NCBI GenBank assembly: GCA_018400435.1
Contig: JAGYMW010000020.1
Location: 1 to 36,171 of the forward strand
Source: Bacillota bacterium
GTDB taxonomy: Bacteria; Bacillota; Dethiobacteria; DTU022
Length of the DNA stretch: 36,171 nucleotides
Direction: 5' to 3'
Part shown: in pieces, positions 15,964 to 23,009 of the stretch
How the letters are laid out: each line of letters starts with the position of its first letter
How positions within the stretch are numbered: position 1 is the first letter of the stretch
Program-made: the position numbers and the translations under genes
The notes under the pieces: generated by a model
What the model was told of the DNA's origin: nothing
The model's input: only the letters and a program-made list of their open reading frames with translations
Databases searched by the model: none

Positions 15964-16392
15964 TTAAAACTTGTAAATCCGCTCGCCGGTAACGATGGGA
16001 ATGCCTTTTTCCTTCAGCACGTCCAGGGCGTCGTTAATTCGTTCCACGCGCATCATGATGATGGCGTTACTGGTCGGTTTTTCGATGAACGAATAGAGAT
16101 ACTCGATATTAATGCTTGCCCCATCCAGGTACCTGAGCACCTCCGCCAGGCCGCCGGGGGTGTCGGGAACCTCCATGGCGATCACTTCGGTCTCCGTGGC
16201 CATAATACCCTTGTCCTTCAATTCGGTTATCGCTTTGTCCGGCTGGTCAACGATCAGCCTCAAAATGCCGAAATCGGATGTGTCGGCGATGGAAAGGCCG
16301 CGGATATTTATTCCGGCCTGGCCGAGTACCTCGGCCACCCGGACCAGCCGTCCCGATTTATTTTCGAGGAAGACTGAAATCTGCTTGATCAT
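15964..16392 (-). CDS. Tandem ACT domain protein
   Basis: A 142-residue protein made of two ACT domains (about 1-68 and 70-142). The first has ISVFLENKSGRLVRVAEVL and GINIRGLSIADT; the second has MEVPDTPGGLAEVLRYL and INIEYLYSF. ACT pairs bind small ligands, usually amino acids, and control a partner. No enzymatic or DNA-binding domain is attached. Stand-alone ACT proteins are often encoded beside ior/paaK genes; a sensing role for aromatic amino acids is a reasonable inference. AAGGAGG lies 9 nt before ATG. It is the first gene of the ACT-paaK-iorA-iorB unit, downstream of the inverted repeat at 16442-16474. Confidence 0.9.
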   Translation of the reverse strand: MIKQISVFLENKSGRLVRVAEVLGQAGINIRGLSIADTSDFGILRLIVDQPDKAITELKDKGIMATETEVIAMEVPDTPGGLAEVLRYLDGASINIEYLYSFIEKPTSNAIIMMRVERINDALDVLKEKGIPIVTGERIYKF

Positions 16393-16441
16393 TGGTAATG
16401 CCTCCTTGTCATATATGGTTGCTTGCTTATCTTGCTTACTT

Positions 16442-16474
16442 TTTACAGTTTATAACAAGTTTTTAAACTGTAAA
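16442..16474. promoter_or_regulatory. Perfect 11-bp inverted repeat upstream of the ACT-paaK-ior unit
   Basis: TTTACAGTTTA (16442-16452) and TAAACTGTAAA (16464-16474) with an 11-nt spacer, 50-82 nt upstream of the ACT protein start. TTTACA on the minus strand could serve as a -35 box within the site. Not followed by a T-run in the direction of paaK2 transcription, so an operator is more likely than a terminator. Confidence 0.5.
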
Positions 16475-16492
16475 GAAATAATTTGACGAAAT

Positions 16493-16524
16493 GTCGTTCC
16501 TGAATTACGTCGTTCCTGAATTAA
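16493..16524. repeat. Tandem 16-bp duplication downstream of paaK2
   Basis: GTCGTTCCTGAATTAC (16493-16508) is followed directly by GTCGTTCCTGAATTAA (16509-16524), 15 of 16 identical. It lies about 33 nt after the paaK2 stop and 18 nt from the inverted repeat. Confidence 0.8.
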
Positions 16525-16556
16525 AGAGTTCAATCATTGTGATTCAGGATAAAGCC

Positions 16557-17855
16557 TTAGCTGAAATTGCGTTTATCGATAACCCTTATGGCCTTGCCTT
16601 CACTGCGCGGAATACTTTTCGGCTCCACCAGCTTGATTTCAGCGGAAATACCAAGAAGGTTGTCGATCTCAGTACGGATGCGGTTTTCCAGGCTTTCCAG
16701 TCCCCGGACCTGGTCAGAGAACATGCGATCCGAAACTTCCACCAGCACCTCCAGGGTATCCAGGGAACCGATCCGGTCAACCACGAGCTGATAGTACGGC
16801 TCTGTTTCACCGATATCGAGCAGGATGCTCTCTACCTGGGAGGGGAAAACGTTCACACCCCTGATAATCAGCATGTCGTCGCTGCGCCCGCTGACCTTCT
16901 TCATCCGCACGTGAGTCCGCTCGCATGCGCACTTCTCATGATTTAACGAAGTGATGTCGCGGGTGCGGTAGCGAACCACCGGAAGCACCTCCTTGCTGAT
17001 GGAAGTGATTACCAGTTCCCCCGTCTCTCCGTCCGGCAGAATTTCACCCGTCTGCGGATTAATGATCTCGGGAATGAAATGATCTTCACTGATATGCAGC
17101 CCGTCCTTGGCGTTGCATTCAAAGGAAACTCCCGGCCCTATAACTTCACTCAGTCCGTAAATATCATAGGCGTCAATCTTCATCTTTTCCTCGATGACCC
17201 GGCGCATGTTATCAGACCAGGGTTCGGCACCGAATACACCCGAGTGGAGCTTCAGGTCGGCAGGAGAGAGGCCCATTTCATCCATGGTCTCAGCGATGTA
17301 GAGGGCATAAGAGGGAGTGCAGGCCAGCAGGGTAGCCCCCAGATCATGCATCATCCGCACCTGGCGCCTGGTCTGTCCGCCCGAAATGGGTATTACGGTG
17401 GCTCCTATTTTTTCCGCTCCGTAGTGGGCGCCCAGCCCGCCGGTGAAAAGGCCGTAACCGTAAGCGACGTGCACTACCGAATCGTTGTTACCCCCGGCGG
17501 CCGTCAGGGTGCGGGCCATTAATTCAGCCCAGACATCAAGATCGTGGCGGTTGTATCCAACCAGGGTCGGAATGCCCGTTGTTCCGGATGAGGCATGAAC
17601 GCGTACCACTTCGTTGAGATCAACGGTGAATAGGCCGTAGGGGTAATTGTCGCGCAGGTCGTTTTTGACCGTAAAGGGCAGTTTGGCCAGATCCGCAGTA
17701 GTGCGAATATCGCCGGGTTCAGCGCCGACACTTTCAAAGCGCCGGCGGTAAAAAGGGACAAGCTGGTATACCCTCTCCAGCGTCTGCTTTAACCTGAGGA
17801 ACTGCAGCTTTTCAAGCTGTTCCCGATCCATTGCTTCATACTTCCGGTTCCACAT
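16557..17855 (-). CDS. paaK: Phenylacetate-CoA ligase (second paralogue)
   Basis: A 432-residue PaaK-type adenylate-forming ligase. Motifs: [43 protein letters not shown] and [20 protein letters not shown]. The N-terminus [19 protein letters not shown] is typical of the family. Start chosen at ATG 17855, 6 nt after GGGAG; ATG 17876 lies upstream of that site. It differs from the first paralogue at YRTRD versus YRTGD and elsewhere, so different aryl substrates are likely. It has its own promoter overlapping an inverted repeat and is separated from the ACT unit by 164 nt. Confidence 0.95.
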   Translation of the reverse strand: MWNRKYEAMDREQLEKLQFLRLKQTLERVYQLVPFYRRRFESVGAEPGDIRTTADLAKLPFTVKNDLRDNYPYGLFTVDLNEVVRVHASSGTTGIPTLVGYNRHDLDVWAELMARTLTAAGGNNDSVVHVAYGYGLFTGGLGAHYGAEKIGATVIPISGGQTRRQVRMMHDLGATLLACTPSYALYIAETMDEMGLSPADLKLHSGVFGAEPWSDNMRRVIEEKMKIDAYDIYGLSEVIGPGVSFECNAKDGLHISEDHFIPEIINPQTGEILPDGETGELVITSISKEVLPVVRYRTRDITSLNHEKCACERTHVRMKKVSGRSDDMLIIRGVNVFPSQVESILLDIGETEPYYQLVVDRIGSLDTLEVLVEVSDRMFSDQVRGLESLENRIRTEIDNLLGISAEIKLVEPKSIPRSEGKAIRVIDKRNFS

Positions 17856-17887
17856 ATTTTGCTCCCATCCTGTCATTTTAAGATTGG

Positions 17888-17925
17888 ATTATAATTGCTT
17901 AACAGGTGATCTTACAATGACCTGT
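17888..17925 (-). promoter_or_regulatory. paaK2 promoter with overlapping operator-like inverted repeat
   Basis: On the minus strand, TTGTAA (17912-17917), 18-nt spacer, TATAAT (17888-17893), followed by a leader of about 26 nt. The inverted repeat ACAGGTGAT (17902-17910) / ATGACCTGT (17917-17925), one mismatch in 9, covers the -35 box. A bound regulator would block or guide polymerase. No factor was identified. Confidence 0.55.
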
Positions 17926-18324
17926 AATTAACCGCCGCTGAATTAACAGGCAGTGACCATTTAAGCATAGCACAGATTGGCATAATCCTTAAATTTCAAT
18001 ATTGAAAAGCAACTTTCCTGCCGCAGATGGCAGCAAAAGAGGTTATCCTCTGCAGTAACTATGCATGATGGGTCTCTTTCAACCATTGCCGGCTTTGGCG
18101 GTTTACAGGTTAATTGAGTGCCTCAGGCCAACCACTGTATAATTCTACAAGACAGCCCTTTTAACCCTGACGGACAATTGATCAGGAAAATATTTTACTT
18201 TTTTGTTTTTGTGCCACATAAATATGCCTAAAATGCAAGAAAAATAATCCCACGAAGCCTTATGCCACAAGAGATTTGTTATTCTCATATAAAACTATGC
18301 TGTCAAACTAACGGGTTAAGGAAA
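17926..18324. other. Divergent spacer between paaK2 and trxA
   Basis: Part of a 678-nt gap between start codons (17856-18533). A small hairpin AGAGG-TTAT-CCTCT (about 18039-18052) and CTGCC...GGCAG (about 18019-18034) are visible, with T-rich stretches near 18200. They did not match an RNA family I know. No credible coding frame. Confidence 0.35.
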
Positions 18325-18407
18325 ACTTCCCAGACTTAATTCTACTAAAAATACTTCCCAAACTAAATGCTACACCGTGGTCCACTGTAGAACTTACTTT
18401 GGGAATT
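18325..18407. repeat. 21-nt motif in three copies upstream of trxA
   Basis: Copies at 18325-18345 (+), 18353-18373 (+) and 18387-18407 (-). Copy 2 reads ACTTCCCAAACTAAATGCTA then C. Copies 1 and 2 agree at 18 of 21 positions, copy 2 and inverted copy 3 at 17 of 21. Invariant bases include TTCCCA at one end and CTAC at the other. Copies 2 and 3 create an inverted repeat with 8-bp outer arms TTCCCAAA (18355-18362) / TTTGGGAA (18398-18405). The cluster ends about 39 nt before the -35 box. Confidence 0.6.
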
Positions 18408-18445
18408 AACAGCTGAAACTTTTCAAAGTAATAAGCCAAGTTTAG

Positions 18446-18474
18446 TTGATTCCCGCCGGGGGCTGGTGTAGAAT
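18446..18474 (+). promoter_or_regulatory. Candidate trxA promoter
   Basis: TTGATT (18446-18451), 17-nt GC-rich spacer, TAGAAT (18469-18474). Predicted start near 18481, about 53 nt before the TTG start codon. Confidence 0.55.
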
Positions 18475-18533
18475 GGTATTTAAGAAACGATTTTAGTTTC
18501 ATTGATCATTATGCAAGAAGGAGGAAGACAATT

Positions 18534-18860
18534 TTGGCTGAATTACCAAAACACATCAATGGAGATCAATTTGAAGAAGAGGTAATTAAATCAGATCTGC
18601 CAGTTCTGGTCGACTTTTGGGCTCCCTGGTGCGGCCCTTGCAAAATGCTCGGCCCCATTCTGGAAGAAGTAGCAGCTGCCAATGACGGCAAGCTGAAAGT
18701 TTTAAAAGTGAATGTTGACGAGAACAACGAGCTGGCTCAGAAATTCGGCATCATGAGCATCCCGACCATGTTTCTTTTCAAAAACGGCCAGGTCGTGGAT
18801 AGTTTCGTCGGAGCAATGAGCAAGCAAACCCTGAACGACAAACTGAACCCTCACATCTAA
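18534..18860 (+). CDS. trxA: Thioredoxin
   Basis: A 108-residue protein of standard thioredoxin length. The active site WCGPCK has its Cys at 33 and 36. The buried Asp (VDFWAPW) and the cis-Pro loop (SIPTMFLFKNG) are present. It is a cytoplasmic dithiol-disulfide reductant, normally reduced by thioredoxin reductase, which is not encoded nearby. Start is TTG 18534 with GGAGGA 9 nt upstream. Upstream lies a group of three 21-nt motifs that may control it. A hairpin overlaps its stop codon. Confidence 0.97.
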   Translation: MAELPKHINGDQFEEEVIKSDLPVLVDFWAPWCGPCKMLGPILEEVAAANDGKLKVLKVNVDENNELAQKFGIMSIPTMFLFKNGQVVDSFVGAMSKQTLNDKLNPHI

Positions 18861-18868
18861 GGGTTCAG
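18843..18868 (+). terminator. Hairpin spanning the trxA stop codon
   Basis: CTGAACCC (18843-18850) and GGGTTCAG (18861-18868) form a perfect 8-bp stem whose 10-nt loop holds the TAA stop. No U-tract follows. A further GC-rich palindrome, GGCGGGCCCGCC, lies at about 18887-18898 with CTTTTT at 18903, so termination may be shared between the two. Confidence 0.4.
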
Positions 18869-18997
18869 ACTGTCAGGCATTATCAAGGCGGGCCCGCCGT
18901 CGCTTTTTCAACGGCGTTCAATTAGGCCGGCAAAGGAGGATACGTATTCCGGTTACTGGATAGAATGAAAATATTCCGAAGGGATGTGTTTTGAGCC

Positions 18998-19249
18998 ATG
19001 GAACGACAGATTGTCGGCCAGGTAACCCACTACTACAGCAAGATAGGGGTTGCTATCCTGAAGCTTGATGACACACTAAAAGTAGGAGACCGGATTGCGA
19101 TAGTAGGTGCTACCACCGATATTGAGCAAAATGTTAAATCGATGCAGGTGGAATACGAAAACATTGAAACGGCCAAAACAGGAGACCTGGTCGGCCTGAA
19201 AGTGAGAGATAAAGTAAGAGAAGGAGACACCGTCTTCAAGGTAACATAA
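18998..19249 (+). CDS. Small EF-Tu-domain-2-like beta-barrel protein
   Basis: An 83-residue protein with the pattern of the translation-factor second domain: GQVTHYYSKIGVAILKLDDTLKVGD, then SMQVEYENIETAKTGDLVGLKV and the closing VREGDTVFKV. Stand-alone versions occur in bacteria and archaea and are often called translation elongation factor-like. Their function is not established. There is no G domain. Shine-Dalgarno is weak (AAGGGATG at 13 nt). The 33-nt gap to azlC suggests possible cotranscription but no functional link is evident. Confidence 0.75.
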   Translation: MERQIVGQVTHYYSKIGVAILKLDDTLKVGDRIAIVGATTDIEQNVKSMQVEYENIETAKTGDLVGLKVRDKVREGDTVFKVT

Positions 19250-19282
19250 ACAGGCATATGCCGCAGTATACAGGGTGATCGG

Positions 19283-20116
19283 TTGGATTGGAAAAAGAAC
19301 AAAGAAAACGGGCGGCAGGAAGCAGGTTCCAGGCATGATCAAGCCGCCGGGCATAAAACTCGGCACAGGGCCCTGACCGGAATGGTCAGGGCTGTTCCGA
19401 TCATTCTGGGTTACCTCCCCATCGGACTGGCTTTCGGCGTTTTGGCCAGAACAAACGGCTTAAGTTCATTCGGTGCCCTGGGTATGTCTGTTTTTGTCTT
19501 TGCCGGATCGGCCCAGCTGATATCCGTCGGCATGATCGGGGCCGGGGCTAACCTTGCTTCCATTACTACCACCGTTTTTCTGGTTAACCTCCGCCACCTC
19601 TTGATGAGTGCTTACCTGGCGCCATACCTGAAGCGCTTAAAAATATGGCAGCTGGCCCTCTTCAGCTACGAGCTGACAGATGAAACCTTTGCTGTCCATT
19701 CGGCTTTTTTCCGTAGCAGCGGAGTGCCCCCGGCAGGGGAACTTTTTGCTCTCAACCTTTCTTCCCATTTGGCCTGGGTCACGGGTACACTGCTGGGCAT
19801 CTGGCTTGGCGGGCGGATCACGTTAAATATAGAAGATTTTGGTATTGATTATGCTCTGCCGGCCATGTTTATCGCCCTGCTGGTGATGCAGATTGACAAC
19901 AGTCGCCGGGCATTGATCGCCCTGCTGGCAGCAGCAATCGGTCTCCTGCTTTACATGGCCGGTATGAGCCAGCTCTATATCATTGTTGCCACCGTCAGTG
20001 CCGCTGCTGTTGGAGCGGCCCTGGAATACAGATCGGAGAAAGGCAATCCGCAGAGCCCGAACAAGGATGATTGTTTTGATGAGGCAAATGAGGCAAATGA
20101 GGCAAAGAATGAATAA
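19283..20116 (+). CDS. azlC: AzlC family branched-chain amino acid exporter, large subunit
   Basis: Hydrophobic protein with the AzlC signature: AVPIILGYLPIGLAFGVLA, FVFAGSAQLISVGMIGAGA, VFLVNLRHLLMSAYLAPYL and the ELTDETFA segment. About eight membrane segments up to residue ~250. With AzlD it exports branched-chain amino acids and analogues such as 4-azaleucine. From TTG 19283 it is 277 residues; ATG 19382 would give 244, nearer the family norm, and the first 33 residues are polar, so the start is uncertain. The last 30 residues are acidic and are encoded in part by three 9-bp direct repeats. AzlD follows after a short candidate gene. Confidence 0.92.
   Translation: MDWKKNKENGRQEAGSRHDQAAGHKTRHRALTGMVRAVPIILGYLPIGLAFGVLARTNGLSSFGALGMSVFVFAGSAQLISVGMIGAGANLASITTTVFLVNLRHLLMSAYLAPYLKRLKIWQLALFSYELTDETFAVHSAFFRSSGVPPAGELFALNLSSHLAWVTGTLLGIWLGGRITLNIEDFGIDYALPAMFIALLVMQIDNSRRALIALLAAAIGLLLYMAGMSQLYIIVATVSAAAVGAALEYRSEKGNPQSPNKDDCFDEANEANEAKNE
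20081..20107 (+). repeat. Three 9-bp repeats at the 3' end of azlC
   Basis: GAGGCAAAT (20081-20089), GAGGCAAAT (20090-20098), GAGGCAAAG (20099-20107). In azlC they encode EAN-EAN-EAK. They also place GAGG 6 nt before the ATG at 20109. Slippage during replication could change tail length without shifting the frame. Confidence 0.9.
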
Positions 20117-20237
20117 AGCAAGAATCAAGATATTTAGGACCGGCAGGAAAAAAATTAAAGGATCCTTGATTGCCCTCTTCAAACTGCCGCTTTACTACCG
20201 GACGGCCAGGTATGGCAAGAAGCGTGTTCGGGGATAG
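20109..20237 (+). CDS. Possible small basic protein between azlC and azlD
   Basis: Forty-two codons from ATG 20109, overlapping the last 8 nt of azlC in another frame, with GAGG 6 nt upstream. The product (start MNKARIKIFRTGRKKIKG, end TARYGKKRVRG) is strongly basic with a short hydrophobic centre (SLIALFKLPLYY), so it could associate with a membrane. It ends in UAG. No homologue recognised. It may be a chance frame, but the gap between azlC and azlD (209 nt) is otherwise unusual for this pair. Confidence 0.3.
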   Translation: MNKARIKIFRTGRKKIKGSLIALFKLPLYYRTARYGKKRVRG

Positions 20238-20325
20238 ATGACTTAAAGCTCAACCTGAATACCCTGGGGACAAAAAAGGCGGATAGGGCCTTAATGGGTC
20301 AAATCAAAACAAAGGAGACTGCCAG

Positions 20326-20646
20326 GTGAAAGAAACAGCGCTGCTCATATTTTTGATGACTGCGGTCACTTACCTGCCGCGGGTAATACCCGCGGTAATT
20401 CTTTCACGGCGCCGTCTCCCGCGGGCGGTCACCCTCTGGCTTTCCTACGTCCCGGTGGCCGTTATGGCTGCCATTCTGGCCCCGGCCCTCTTCGTCCCTG
20501 CCGGCGAACTGGACCTTTCCCTGCAGGCCAATCCGGCTTTCTGGGTCTCCATACCCGTTTTTGCCCTGGCCTTGCGCACCCGCAATCTTTTTATCACTGT
20601 CATAGTCGGGATGGTCCTCATTGCCCTCCTGCGCATGGCCATCTAA
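20326..20646 (+). CDS. azlD: AzlD family branched-chain amino acid exporter, small subunit
   Basis: A 106-residue membrane protein with four hydrophobic segments and the AzlD pattern: TYLPRVIPAVILSRRRLPRAV, WLSYVPVAVMAAILAPALF, NPAFWVSIPVFALALRTRNLF and a terminal hydrophobic helix. It forms the export complex with AzlC. Start is GTG 20326 with AAAGGAGA 7 nt upstream. Such exporters help anaerobes that degrade peptides shed excess amino acids. Confidence 0.92.
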   Translation: MKETALLIFLMTAVTYLPRVIPAVILSRRRLPRAVTLWLSYVPVAVMAAILAPALFVPAGELDLSLQANPAFWVSIPVFALALRTRNLFITVIVGMVLIALLRMAI

Positions 20647-20763
20647 AAACCCCCTTTCGCCAGCTAACGGCCTAGCATTTCTAATCAAGGCCGGGCCAGC
20701 CAAACTCAACCAATTTCAGTTATACATTCAGAATATAGAATATATACTAATAAATAAAAGTAA

Positions 20764-20793
20764 TTGACCGATAATTCATATTTATGTTATACT
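20764..20793 (+). promoter_or_regulatory. Promoter of the aldehyde oxidoreductase-MoaD unit
   Basis: TTGACC (20764-20769), 18-nt AT-rich spacer, TATACT (20788-20793). Predicted start near 20800, 76 nt before the ATG. Upstream, CGGCCT (20668-20673) / AGGCCG (20688-20693) may be a weak terminator for azlD. Confidence 0.6.
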
Positions 20794-20875
20794 TTTTTTG
20801 AAGTGCTGCTTTAGTGTGGTTTATCTTTGTTTCCGTTTATAATTAAAAAAATTGAAAAATGAAGGAGGATTCCGG

Positions 20876-22618
20876 ATGGGTAAACTTGTTCGCGTTAATA
20901 TGACAAAGAAAGAAATAAATATTGAACCGCTGCCTGAGAAATATATCGGGAAGGGAGGGCGCTGGCTGACATCCATGATGATCAGCGATGAAGTACCGGC
21001 ACTCTGCCATCCTCTGGGGCCAAACAACAAGCTGGTTTTTGCCCCGGGTATTGTCAGCGGAACCCGTGCACCCAACTCGGGGCGCATCTCCGTTGGTGGA
21101 AAATCGCCGCTGACAGGCGGCATCAAGGAATCCAATGCCGGCACATCTTTTGTCCAGAAAATGGCCCGCATGGGTTACAGTGCCCTGGTGTTGGAAGGGC
21201 TGCCGGAAGAAGAAAATTGTCTGATGCTCAAACTTACTGTTGACGGTGGGGAGCTGATTCCGGCCGACGATCTGCGTGGCAAGGGGACCTATGAATGCGC
21301 CGGAATGATCTGGGATAAATTCGGCGAGAAAACCTCTTTTTGCCTGATCGGTCCGGCCGGTGAAGCAAAAATGGCCATGGCCGGTATTGCCTTCAACGAT
21401 CCGGAAGGGCGTTCCTCCCGTTATGCAGCCCGTGGAGGCCTGGGAGCCGTAATGGGATCAAAGGGTTTGAAGGCGATAGTGCTTGATGACAGCGGAGCTC
21501 CGGGTGTGGAGCCCAAAGATCCGGAAGCCTTCAAGGAAGGGCAAAAGAAATTGGCTCAAGCGATCATGAAGCATGATGTTACCAAGAAGGGCGGAGCCCT
21601 GAATAGCTTCGGTACAGCCGTCCTGATTAACATTCTTAACGAAGCAGGCGGACTGCCGACCAGAAATTTCCGGTCAGGGGTATTTGAGGGAGCGGCAAAA
21701 ATCAGCGGTGAAGCGCTGGCCGAAGCGGCTGAAAAGAGAGGCGGAGCCGGGATGATGGGGCACAGTTGCCACCCCGGTTGCATTATACACTGTTCCAACG
21801 TTTATGCCCGCGAAGATGGCAGCGAGCATGTTTCCTGCGTTGAATACGAATCTGCCTGGTCCCTGGGGGCCAATTGCGGTATCGACAATCTTGATCATGT
21901 CGCCGAGCTGGTGCGGCTCTGCAATGACATGGGCCTTGATACAATTGAAGCCGGGGGCATGCTCGGTGTGGCCATGGAAGCAGGCCTGGCCGAATTCGGA
22001 GACGGGCCGAAAGCTATTGAACTGCTGAAGGAAATTGGCAAAGGTTCCCCGCTTGGCCATATTCTCGGCCAGGGTACCCAGTTCACCGGCGAAGCATACG
22101 GGGTCACCCGCATCCCCACCGTTAAGCGGCAGAGTATGCCGGCTTACGAACCGCGGGCGGTAAAGGGAATAGGTGTAACCTATGCCACATCGACCATGGG
22201 TGCCGATCATACTGCCGGCTACACGATTGCGCCTGAAATTCTTGCTGTCGGTGGCAAAGCGGATCCTCTTTCCAAAAAGGACAAGGTCGGCCTTTCAAAA
22301 GCCTTCCAGCAAACAACCGCATTTATTGATGCTGCCGGTTACTGTCTCTTCATTGCCTTCCCCATTCTTGATATCAGCAGCGGTTTTGACGGCATGGTCC
22401 AGACTGTAAATGCCATGGTGGGTACCAACTACACCGGTGACGATGTAACCAGAATTGGTGATGAGATCCTGCGCCTGGAGCATGACTTCAACCTGCAGGC
22501 CGGTATTGGTAAAGAGGCGGATCGCATGCCGGAATTTATGACCTATGAAAAACTGCCGCCGCACGACGTGGTCTGGGATGTTACCGATGAAGAACTCGAC
22601 GCATTTTGGGAAAAATAA
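20876..22618 (+). CDS. aor: Aldehyde:ferredoxin oxidoreductase (tungsten-pterin family)
   Basis: A 580-residue member of the AOR family. The N-terminal pterin-binding part has RVNMTKKEI, GKGGRWLTSMMI and APGIVSGTRAPNSGRISVGGKSP-type segments, plus the AARGGLGAVMGSKGLKAIV stretch. Cluster cysteines appear to be C298, C302, C306 (CHPGCIIHC) and C490 (GYCLFIAF); the first pair has three residues between them rather than the two of Pyrococcus AOR. It oxidises aldehydes to acids with ferredoxin, or the reverse. Start at ATG 20876 after AAGGAGG; TTG 20852 precedes that site. The MoaD-like gene begins 3 nt after its stop. It fits aldehydes made as by-products of the 2-oxoacid oxidoreductase. Confidence 0.95.
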   Translation: MGKLVRVNMTKKEINIEPLPEKYIGKGGRWLTSMMISDEVPALCHPLGPNNKLVFAPGIVSGTRAPNSGRISVGGKSPLTGGIKESNAGTSFVQKMARMGYSALVLEGLPEEENCLMLKLTVDGGELIPADDLRGKGTYECAGMIWDKFGEKTSFCLIGPAGEAKMAMAGIAFNDPEGRSSRYAARGGLGAVMGSKGLKAIVLDDSGAPGVEPKDPEAFKEGQKKLAQAIMKHDVTKKGGALNSFGTAVLINILNEAGGLPTRNFRSGVFEGAAKISGEALAEAAEKRGGAGMMGHSCHPGCIIHCSNVYAREDGSEHVSCVEYESAWSLGANCGIDNLDHVAELVRLCNDMGLDTIEAGGMLGVAMEAGLAEFGDGPKAIELLKEIGKGSPLGHILGQGTQFTGEAYGVTRIPTVKRQSMPAYEPRAVKGIGVTYATSTMGADHTAGYTIAPEILAVGGKADPLSKKDKVGLSKAFQQTTAFIDAAGYCLFIAFPILDISSGFDGMVQTVNAMVGTNYTGDDVTRIGDEILRLEHDFNLQAGIGKEADRMPEFMTYEKLPPHDVVWDVTDEELDAFWEK

Positions 22619-22621
22619 CCG

Positions 22622-22861
22622 ATGAAGGTGACAGTCCGTTTATACGCCACCCTGGCCGGATACAATCCGGAAGGGACGGGCAATCAGCCTTTTACCGTGG
22701 ATTTGCCCGAAGGATCCGCTGTTAATGACCTGGTGAATCACCTGGGTGTAGAGGTAGGGGCGGTTAAACATGTTTTCATCGGGCATAAAAGGCGATCTTT
22801 TGATTACCGCCTTTCTGACGGAGAAGAGGTAGCCCTTTTCCCTGCCATCGCCGGTGGATAG
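22622..22861 (+). CDS. moaD: MoaD-like sulfur carrier with C-terminal Gly-Gly
   Basis: A 79-residue beta-grasp protein ending VALFPAIAGG, the canonical MoaD tail whose final glycine becomes a thiocarboxylate for dithiolene formation. It starts 3 nt after the AOR stop, so it is translated from the same mRNA and probably supplies or tunes pterin cofactor for AOR. The stop is UAG, followed by GAA and TGA. If UAG were read as pyrrolysine the free Gly-Gly end would be capped by two residues and lose activity. Confidence 0.92.
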   Translation: MKVTVRLYATLAGYNPEGTGNQPFTVDLPEGSAVNDLVNHLGVEVGAVKHVFIGHKRRSFDYRLSDGEEVALFPAIAGG

Positions 22862-22904
22862 GAATGAAACTGGAACTGGCTGCACGTTAAAAGTTTTTAA
22901 CAGG

Positions 22905-22935
22905 AATAAAGCGCGGATAATTTCCGCGCTTTATT
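22905..22935 (+). terminator. Terminator after the AOR-MoaD unit
   Basis: AATAAAGCGCGGA (22905-22917) and TCCGCGCTTTATT (22923-22935) form a perfect 13-bp stem with a 5-nt loop TAATT, followed by CTTT. The A/T-rich outer pairs would work in both directions. Confidence 0.75.
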
Positions 22936-22937
22936 CT

Positions 22938-22966
22938 TTGGCAACCGGCTTTTCCTGTGGTATGAT
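22938..22966 (+). promoter_or_regulatory. Promoter of the MBL-fold hydrolase gene
   Basis: TTGGCA (22938-22943), 17-nt spacer, TATGAT (22961-22966), beginning 2 nt after the preceding terminator. Predicted start near 22973, with AAAGGAGGAGG in the short leader. Confidence 0.6.
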
Positions 22967-23009
22967 ATGAATTGTTTGAAATCCTTCAGAATAAAGGAGG
23001 AGGTTTACA

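Noticed and set aside
18308-18502. Minus-strand frame of 64 codons upstream of trxA
   Set aside because: It covers the 21-nt motif cluster and the trxA promoter and lacks a ribosome binding site.
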